The notes under the pieces: generated by a model
Databases searched by the model: none
Told to the model about the DNA's origin: nothing
Seen by the model: the letters and a program-made list of their open reading frames with translations, nothing else
NCBI GenBank assembly: GCA_963576725.1
Contig: OY755246.1
Location: forward strand, 72,327,967-72,391,966
Length of the DNA stretch: 64,000 nucleotides
Direction of reading: 5' to 3'
From: Azorinus chamasolen
Taxonomy: Eukaryota; Mollusca; Bivalvia; Cardiida; Solecurtidae
In this document: piece by piece, positions 56,570-64,000 of the stretch
Numbering within the stretch: position 1 is the stretch's first letter
How the letters are laid out: the number at the start of each line of letters is the position of its first letter
Program-made: the position numbers and the translations under genes

Positions 56570-56640
56570 TAAGCAAACAGAGTAGACCCATCACTGGCAA
56601 CTTCTACAGGAGCTACATGATCTGGTTCTACTCTTATTGC
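56570..56640. repeat. K foldback
   Basis: AAGCAAACAGAGTAGACCCA, an apex-like ACTTCTACAGGAGCT and GATCTGGTTCTACTCTTA. Confidence 0.7.
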
Positions 56641-56674
56641 GAAAGTCATAGTAAGCAAGTGAGGATTGGTCAAG

Positions 56675-57620
56675 AGCAATAGATGAGAATAAAGATATTG
56701 ATATAATATATTTAGATTTTAAAGCAGCCTTTGATAAAGTGCCGCATAGAAGACTCTTGGAAAAAGTGAAGAGCACAGGAATAAAAGGGAAAATTTATAA
56801 GTGGTTGGAAGACTTCCTCGATAGTAGATTGCAGAGAGTAATTGTTGGGGGTATGAAGTCATTGTGGCAAAGAGTTACTAGTGGGGTTCCTCAGGGTAGC
56901 GTATTGGAGCAGCTATTGTTCCTTATTTACATTAACGATCTGCCAGATGCAGTGGACTGCACAATCAAATTGTTTGCAGAAGATACAAAGCTATATTCGA
57001 TTAATGAGAACAGTAATGGTGAGGAAAAATTACAAGATAGTTTATTTGATGCATGTCACTGGTCAGACAAATGGTAGATGATCTTCAATACAAGGAAATG
57101 TAAGTCTATGCACATAGGTAAAACATATGCCAGTGAATTCTTTATGATAACCGATGAAAATAGAGTGGATAGAATTGAAAAAGTAACTTCAGAAAAAGAC
57201 CTAGGAGTCTTATTTGATAACCAGTTGAAATTCAATGATCACATTTACACAAAAATAAAGAAAGCTAACTGTATTCTAGGTTTGATAGCTAAAACTTTTA
57301 CGTATGTCTCAAAGGATGTGTTCCTCCACTTGTATAAGGCATTAGTAAGGCCGAATCTCGAATATGCATCAGTAATATGGACCCCACACTACAAAAAGTA
57401 TAGTAGTGCTATGAAAATGTTCAGAGAAGAGCCACGAGAATGCTCATAAGTATGAGAGGTTTAAGCTACAGTGAGAGGTTAAAGCAACTCGGCATTCCGA
57501 CCCTGGAGTACAGGAGGGACAGAGCAGATGTAATCCAGGCATTTAAACTTCTAAAAGGTTTGGACAGAACATCTGCCACCCTACTATTAGTAAAAGATGA
57601 CAGTAGAACAAGGGGTAACT
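56675..57620 (+). pseudogene. LINE reverse transcriptase fragment (CR1/Jockey group), inactive
   Basis: The + strand shows the RT core. DFKAAFDKVPHRRLLEKVKS is the conserved block with the first catalytic Asp, then VTSGVPQGSVLEQLLFLIYI, then the YxDD-like box as FAEDTKLYS. The standard box is FADDTKL, so one catalytic Asp is Glu here. After DKW a TAG stop (57075-57077) replaces the usual Gln before MIFNTRKCKSMHIGK. EKDLGVLFDNQLKFNDHI and LYKALVRPNLEYASVIWTPH follow. A frameshift near 57425 precedes the C-terminal GLSYSERLKQLGIPTLEYRR. The endonuclease is absent, and the 3' end is cut by a family B insertion at 57618. Confidence 0.85.
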
Positions 57621-57895
57621 AGAGGTTTTTGTCACAAAAACGGATGTCTCCCCTCTAATAAAAACAATATGTAAAGAGAAATCACTAAAAATGTTATGGT
57701 CTTGATGAATGATACTTCCCCTCATTATGCGCTTTCCACACCACATTTTTCAAGAAGAAAATGATAACAGCTAACAACTCCAAAAATACTGATACCAGAT
57801 TTATGGCCCTTGTGCATGACACTTACTTTCATCATGCTCTTTCCAAAAATAAAATGTCATTCCAATAGCATTAGTCGAACAGGAGCTATTACCCA
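57618..57895 (+). mobile_element. Family B element B3, 3'-truncated
   Basis: AACTAGAGG plus the perfect hairpin GTTTTTGTCACAAAAAC and the tag ATGTCTCCCC. The next ~220 bases are almost identical to 6940-7165 of B1. The copy breaks off at ~57890 before the array develops. Confidence 0.8.
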
Positions 57896-59294
57896 TATAA
57901 GTGATGTGTCGACATTGACAAAAGACAGTATAGCAGTATAGAACTGCATAGAACTTAGAGTAGTATCATGAGTATGTGTATATATGAAATGAAAGTGAAA
58001 ATCAATGTTCACTCCCAGTGAACTGACAGTGTAGTTATTTTTAACACGAAATGAACTATAACTCAAACGGTATTCATGCAAGTGAAGTGACGCATAAAGG
58101 ACATTACTGGAACCGGTGTATAAAAATTCAACTGAAGAGAACAAATACAAATGGGCCGAAGAAGCTGCAAAGCTTATGCAACACAGATGCATCTGGCCTC
58201 GAATCTACATGTACATGAAAGCCATATATATCAGGTAAAGGGTTAATTGTGATATGAAAGCAGATTAATAGCAGTTTGCAGATGGGAGCAATAAATAGAC
58301 TATACTTGAATAAATGTGGACAACTGGACATGCTTTATTTACATCAAATATAATACTGAAACATGCAAGCAAGATAGAAACAGACATGCAGTTACAGATT
58401 CAACATGAATCATGTCAAGACAATATATTTTAGCAGTTCTTCTGTAAATCGAAGGTCAATTTTTCGCTGCTGACCAAAAAAAAAAATCCCTACCTACCGA
58501 CCCAACTTTTTTTGGGCATGTAACCAGAAACAAACCTCTCTTTTTTTGCCTTAAGTACTATCAAAGCCTTGTATGTATCCTGGTAGAACTTTAGGAAAAG
58601 TCAGCGACCGTTTCCGATTTATTTATAATATCTTTTTATAGAAGAAAACATCATGGCTGAAAATTTTGGAGAGAACTCCTTGGATTAGTCCTATAAATAA
58701 GACCTGACGTAGCTATTTCACATTTTTACATTTTCTGGTACGTCATGCACGATATATATAAAATGAAAATATCAGATTAATATAAAAGTTGATTGTAAAA
58801 TAGGGGCATGTATAAATGTAGATAGCATGGTCTCACCATCTATAGAACCTCTTAACCTTTGACCTGGAACAGAAAACGTTTACTGTGAATATTGAAGAAA
58901 AAAATAAATCAGCAGTTAAAAATAATCTTTTATACATACCTTGAAACAATTAAGTAATTTTATTCTCATCTATTAATCCCCAAACAATCCAGTGTTCCCC
59001 ACCACCCGCATAACAAAAACAAAAATGGCTGCCAGAAAAATATCACCTGCTTATCGAACCTTTATTTTAGAAACTGTTTACTGTAACATAATACTCATAA
59101 TCACGTGATTTCATCATGGGCACGCGACTTTTGCATAAGTTGAAGGGGTCAGAGCTGTCAAACAATTTTAATGTGGTACACTTTTCAATTTATGTTGATA
59201 TTCTACAACGTATTAAGAGTTTTCTCATGTTTAGCATAGTTGAAGGAAAAATAAACGGTATTGACCTGTTTATGACGTATATTTCGTTTCTAAA
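57896..59294. other. Nothing recognised
   Basis: About 1.4 kb without a recognised gene. CCCAACTTTTTTTGGGCATG and GTAACCAGAAACAAAC at 58500-58535 recur inverted near 49435, so part is a dispersed repeat. Confidence 0.4.
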
Positions 59295-60419
59295 GCTACG
59301 AGTAGGGATGGGTATTGCCAGAGAAAGCGTATCGCGATATATCACGATACGGGTATGGCGTATCGCGATACGTATCACGATATACCTTTTCCCTTATTCG
59401 TCATTAAGTAGCCACTGTCTACATTATAAAAAAAATAGCCATAGTTTTAGCACACTGAATAAAATATCATCAATAAAAGTTCAGAACTAACTAGACATGT
59501 TAACTAGTTATTATGCTGAATAGAACATGTAAGATAAAAACAGTTTTGTAAATTCCATTTTAAGATATCTACAAGAAAACCACCAAACTTTTATATGATT
59601 ATCAAAGTGTTGTGTTTAGCAAATGGACAGTCACAAAAATAGTTTATATTACGTTGTAAGACTCAACTAAAGAATATGGCCTCATATCTTTCACAATAAA
59701 TTTGGCAATTTTGTAATTGTCAAAGCTTTATCATAGTTCGGCATATATTGTATTGTTTTGTACCCATTATAAGCCGAGGTAAAGTTATTAAAGTGGTTTG
59801 CCGATCAAATGATTTTCGCTCAATGCCGTTGACCACATCGACAGTGGAAGTTCGTACGTTGATTGATTTCATCTGAAAACGGTGACTGAGAGAAAAATTG
59901 TGATCTCTTCGCAAATTCGTCGTTAAAAGAGTCGTACCACCTGAATATTTGACTTTGGTATCACACTCGAAACAACCTGCATCATCTTCCACAATTTTAT
60001 TTGTTACTTTGATTTTAATAACACAAAATACCACCGCTTTTCCTTTCGGATTTCTAACGATTTCGAATTGTCCGCCATTTTGTATTTTATGGGAAAGCGT
60101 GGTACCTGGCTCGATCGATATCGGGAAGCGTCTGCGTTTACATACACCAGGGACCAGACAGGGGAAGTAATCAAACGCTGTACTGTACACAGACTACTAC
60201 GGACTACTACAGAGGCTGCGACAAAGTTGTAGAAAGAGCGAAAATGATTGTTTCAATGAGAGGAACAATAAAATTCATTAGTTAGCGGAAATGTACGAAC
60301 TTCTTACGGAAATTCTCGAGCGTACCGGTATTCTCTGGCCGTACCGATACGGCGTATTGTTTTCAAGCATATCACAATATACCGGTATACCGATAATACC
60401 TCCCGCTCCTAGCTACGAG
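59295..60419. mobile_element. hAT-type transposon (hAT3) with 8-bp TSD and BED-finger remnant
   Basis: GCTACGAG occurs at 59295-59302 and 60412-60419. The 1109-bp element has ends TAGGGATGGGTATT and AATACCTCCCGCTCCTA (imperfect inverted repeats). Subterminal GCGATACG/CGTATCG blocks follow. On the minus strand it contains a 156-residue frame with a BED-like finger. This is a deletion derivative of an autonomous element. Confidence 0.87.
59720..60190 (-). pseudogene. hAT transposase N-terminal fragment with BED-type zinc finger
   Basis: 156 codons inside hAT3. The segment CFECDTKVKYSGGTTLLTTN plus LRRDH has the CxxC...TTxLxxHLxxxH layout of a BED finger, but the first His is Asn. The segment before it (GKAVVFCVIKIKV) sits where the aromatic part of BED fingers lies. 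No hAT catalytic core or dimerisation block follows, so it encodes at most a DNA-binding fragment. It could still be translated. BED assignment is by pattern only. Confidence 0.6.
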
Positions 60420-60965
60420 GCGTTGTTTAAAGACAAAGCAACGGTACTCATGATTTTATGAGGTAGTATGCACCTGTACATGCGTAAAAACACCAAAAAA
60501 GGAAAGGTTCGATAAACAGGTGAGGTTCGATACAAGGTGAGTGTACGATACGTCTAAATATTTGGACTATCCTTGGATATACGATACTTCATGTTTGAGA
60601 CAAGAATGACTTCATTTAAATATTCTTATGTTCAATTTTAAATGTGCATTACTACTGTAAGTAACATCCGACTATAAATAAAGTTTCTTGTATCTTGTAC
60701 TGTAGTGATTTTTGCGACAAGCCGTTTTGTTGACCCGCGAAAACACATGGCATTTGGGAATTTCTGGCGATGCACCCATTTATATATGATTCGTTGTTAT
60801 CGGATTCGATTTACATATACACAAGAAAAATATCTTAAAGTCAGATATTATAGGTATGATACATGTTGGGTCTAAGTCCGATCAAAATTTACTTTTACTA
60901 CCTGTTTACATCTACATGTGGTTCCGGTTATGACTAAAACCTAAGGTGACGTAGAACAAGAATTA
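60420..60965. other. Nothing recognised
   Basis: No recognised gene or repeat. Confidence 0.4.
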
Positions 60966-61047
60966 CAGTCAAACCGGCCCCAAGTCAAACCGGCCTCCGA
61001 AAAGTCAAACCGGCCTCACATGAATTATTTTTTTGGTCAAACCGGCC
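60966..61047 (+). repeat. Short tandem repeat GTCAAACCGGCC, four copies
   Basis: GTCAAACCGGCC recurs four times at irregular spacing, alternately followed by CCA and TC. Probably one terminus of a transposon with repeated ends. Confidence 0.7.
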
Positions 61048-61477
61048 CCACATTTTTAAATCGAATTTTTAACCATGTTAAATATTAATTATTTCTAGAA
61101 ACCCAATGTATATCTAGTTGCTTATCACATATATTTTGGTCAGTTGGAAATTCGGCAATGTATTGGCTATAGTTTATACATAAATACTTAAACTGCTCTG
61201 ATCTAATATTTCGACCACTAAGGGCCTTTGTCAAAGATTATCATGTTTATCCTCAGCTCGCATTTAGATTAAGTGACATTGGCGCTTAGTTAATGTCAAC
61301 TAATGGCACGCATGTGTCTTTCGGTAGGTGTGATAATCCAATTAATGGCACGCGCGTGTATGTTGTTTGTGATAATTCAATTAGACACGCGTTCATTGTG
61401 TCAGTTGAATGAACCAGAGACATTTATTAAACATACATGTATGTATATGTCTCCGAATGAACGTAAGGTAATGTTCC

Positions 61478-61729
61478 CGGTCCCATCCGGAAATTTCAGA
61501 GACGCTTTTCCGTGTCTCCCACCGCACATCTTCTCCACCCAGGGGTTAAAATGGGTACCTGTGAGGGTCACTCGCCGGTACTGCGGCTGCATGATTGTGC
61601 CATATGTTAGCAGTGCTCAATATTGTAGGCCAATGATTCAATGACCAGGGGAGTAAATGTACAGTCGGCTGGGCGGTCATTCGGACTGAAAGTAGACTTT
61701 AACTAGGTACTTTACTTTACTTTTATCTT
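61478..61729 (+). mobile_element. SINE-like repeat P, copy 2
   Basis: It matches the reverse complement of 30743-30973 over its length, apart from ~20 extra bases (about 61565-61585). It ends in a TACTTTACTTTACTTTTA tail. No coding capacity was recognised; open frames across it are chance. Confidence 0.72.
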
Positions 61730-61808
61730 GGTATGTAGACATATTTGCACACAAAAATAAAGTAACGTTCAAAAGGGGTGTGCCTAAAAACAGTAACGTA
61801 TACGTAAC

Positions 61809-62185
61809 GTATACGTAAAGATGTTATATCTTTTTTCCTAGAGCATGCATCCTGTAAATATTTCGTGGGATTGATTTTGTGGTACTATTTCACATGTTGG
61901 TAAAAAAAAATGGGAGTTTACTGCTTATGTTTTATTTATTTTTTTATTGGTAAATCGACCCGGACATTAGCCCCACCTCCATCTGAGCGTAAAGATGCTG
62001 TATTTTTTTCCCCAGAGCATGTCTCTTGTAAATATTTCGTGGGAATGGTTCTGTGGTACTATTTCATCCGTTGGTAAAACAAATTAGCAGTTTATTGCTT
62101 TTATATTATTGTTTTTGACTGGTAAATCGGCCCTCGGTATATCGAGCCCCCAATCCGAACGTAAAGATGCTGTAATTTTTTTTCT
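61809..62185 (+). repeat. Tandem duplication, ~173-bp unit
   Basis: CGTAAAGATG, TGTAAATATTTCGTGGGA and GTGGTACTATTTCA recur at 61817 and 61990, and a third unit starts at 62160. Confidence 0.75.
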
Positions 62186-62195
62186 AGGTCTTTAA

Positions 62196-62260
62196 TCAGG
62201 GCCGTACCCAGAAATTTTTGTCTGGGGGGGGGGGGGGGGCATGTTGGGGAGGGTAGCCTC
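62196..62260. repeat. Poly-G run with GGGCCGTACCCAG flank
   Basis: CAGGGCCGTACCCAGAAATT precedes a run of about 17 G (62223-62239). The flank looks like a transposon terminus. The run length is assembly-sensitive. Confidence 0.6.
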
Positions 62261-62468
62261 CCGGTAGCCGAAATCTTTTTGGTATGCCGCATTGAATGGT
62301 GCAATTTCCTGCTATCTGGATCACTCTATCAATATATAATTTTATGTTATAATATAGGAAATCGGCTCCTTTTACACCTGGGTTTAGGTGCAGAGACTTA
62401 ATACATGATGAATGATCACCAATGTTTCAATGTATGGACTTCGTACAAATCACCCGAACACAAAAGTT

Positions 62469-62760
62469 GTGATCAAGGCTAAAGTTTTTTGCCATTGACA
62501 GACAGACAGACAGACGGACATGTGATCATGCCTTTTTTCCATTGGCAGGCGTGATCTTGGTTAAAGGTTTTTGCTATTGACAGACAGACAGACAGACGGA
62601 CATGTGATCATGCCTTTTTTCCATTGGCAGACGTGATCTTGGTTAAAGTTTTTTGCCATTGACAGACTGACTAAAGACTTTTGCCATTGACAGACAGGCA
62701 GACAGACATATGATTAAAGTTTTGCCTTTGACAAACAGACAGACATTTAATCATGATTTA
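62469..62760 (+). repeat. Tandem repeat, ~105-bp unit with GACAGACAGACAGACGGACA
   Basis: At least two full and two shortened units contain TTTTTTGCCATTGACAGACA, GGACATGTGATCATGCC and CCATTGGCAGRCGTGATCTT. The GACAGACAGAC part resembles the microsatellite of the capped elements, but no caps are seen. Confidence 0.7.
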
Positions 62761-63299
62761 AAAAAAATGCTATGGACAGACTCGGCATTATTAATCTCAG
62801 AACTAACATCTGCTTATGTCTTTATTTAAGGACATGCATGTTGATCTACCAAGATTGGCAAGAACACAATAAAAAGTAATAAAGAAAACATTTTTTTTGA
62901 AAATCATCTCCATTTATTTATTAAAATAAGAAAACATAAGTATATCAGTTGTCTATATAAATATATTTACTTTTAAAAGAAAATGACCATTCTTTTATTC
63001 ATTGATCATAATGAAAATCCTTTTGAATTTTCAAAATTAATTGATTTTATGCAATATGGCTAAAAACTATTATTTTCAAGATTGGGTAAAGAAAAAAAAA
63101 AGATTTTCTGTAAGTATAAATAACTGAAATGTAAATACATAGATTATTTTGGGGGGGTTTTCTGAACATTACCAAATTATATAAAAAAGCAAAATATCCA
63201 AGTAAATATACACTTACCTAACCATAGTATCACACTAGCTCTTTCTTCTAAATGTGAAAACAACCCTGATCAAAACTACAAACATTAAATGTAACAGTT
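62761..63299. other. AT-rich, nothing recognised
   Basis: No gene or repeat recognised. Confidence 0.4.
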
Positions 63300-63345
63300 T
63301 AACACGAGGATCATGATGGCCCTTAATCGCTCACCTGGTTATAAC
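63300..63345 (+). mobile_element. Family A-type 5' cap, solo and decayed
   Basis: AACACGAGGATCATGATGGC, then CCTTAATCGCTCACCTGG. No array follows. Confidence 0.55.
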
Positions 63346-64000
63346 AGAAATATGTATACATGTACAATGAAAAAGATATTCCATTTTTATCTTATTTTAC
63401 AATAAAAGTTTCAGGGTTTTTTATTTGGCTATATTCCCAAAGGCAAAAGGTGTGTTTTTCACCTATTTTTCAGGACAATCTCAATTTACAAAAATTAATT
63501 CATACTTTTTTATCATTCGGAATGTTCGGAGTTATTCTTTCATTACTAGTTATTGATCAATACAGTAAAACGTTTATCGGTCGAAGTGCATACTGCTTAG
63601 CGTCTTGATATGTCACCCCCGTCCCCTCGTTTTGCGACATTGTCTCCACGCTTGAGTAATTTACATGCCACATGTAGTATTTGTGGACAACGTAGCAATT
63701 TGCATTTTGTCACGACTGGTTCTTGAACAATTTATTTGCTAAACTCAAGTATAGCGAAAACCGGAACCAACTCGTGATTGCGTAATTCGGGTGTTCTCCG
63801 CTGGGGATTACCCTGATTGGTCCATACCAAAATAGTCCAAGCGTGTATCACAGCATGACAGCGTGATAAAGGTGGTCTGTCTATGTGTAGAGAACTAACA
63901 GATAATCTCGCACAGGGAGGAAAATATCGGTCACTAAAAAAATTGCCATGGTAAAATTTCAAAACGGTAGGGAAAACTAAAAAGGGCCCATTAATAAAAA
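63346..64000. other. Nothing recognised
   Basis: No recognised exon or repeat. Short frames have no protein-like pattern. Confidence 0.4.

Noticed and set aside
61303..61644. 113-residue open frame as a gene
   Set aside because: Most of it lies in SINE-like repeat P, and the reverse strand shows an equal frame. No domain recognised.

Overview
The window looks like nuclear DNA of a bivalve mollusc, probably a heterodont clam. The coding exons are metazoan, introns are kilobases long, base composition is A+T-rich, and the introns are packed with interspersed repeats that begin AACAAGAG and read like known clam repeats. No bacterial-style genes, rRNA genes or CRISPR are present.

The one recognisable host gene is NAT10 (RNA cytidine acetyltransferase, Kre33/TmcA family) on the minus strand. 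Eight coding exons are visible: 41518-41411 (with the start codon), 29982-29891, 21588-21417, 19598-19476, 17597-17536, 10907-10793, 6434-6327 and 1075-848. All joins have GT/AG ends and keep frame. They encode the first 336 residues, up to just past the Walker A motif. The rest of the gene lies beyond position 1.

Almost everything else is mobile or repetitive. The dominant class is about 30 elements that share one layout, although their sequences differ. The layout is an AACAAGAG or AACTAGAR start, a short 5' hairpin, a short 'tag', usually an array of ~145-190 bp tandem units, a GAC-rich microsatellite, and a terminal hairpin whose left arm repeats the tag. I label the families A, B, C, D, E, F, G, H, I, L and N by tag and array. 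Every member I could orient lies on the + strand, antisense to NAT10. The layout resembles non-autonomous Helitron-like (Helentron/HINE) elements.

Other mobile DNA includes three hAT-type elements with 8-bp target duplications at 15317-16345, 26309-27845 and 59303-60411 (the last keeps a BED-finger remnant). There are TA-flanked palindromic transposons, a large family of foldback elements, a CAGGG-ended MITE, four non-LTR retrotransposon fragments, SINE-like pieces, and a broken transposase-like gene at 49687-51559.

Layout: 1-41541 is NAT10 with repeat-filled introns. 41542-49403 holds family A, B and C insertions and TIR elements. 49687-51559 is the broken transposase-like gene. 51665-56640 is rich in foldbacks. 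56675-57620 is a dead LINE reverse transcriptase. 57618-64000 has a B fragment, a hAT element, a SINE-like repeat and AT-rich DNA.
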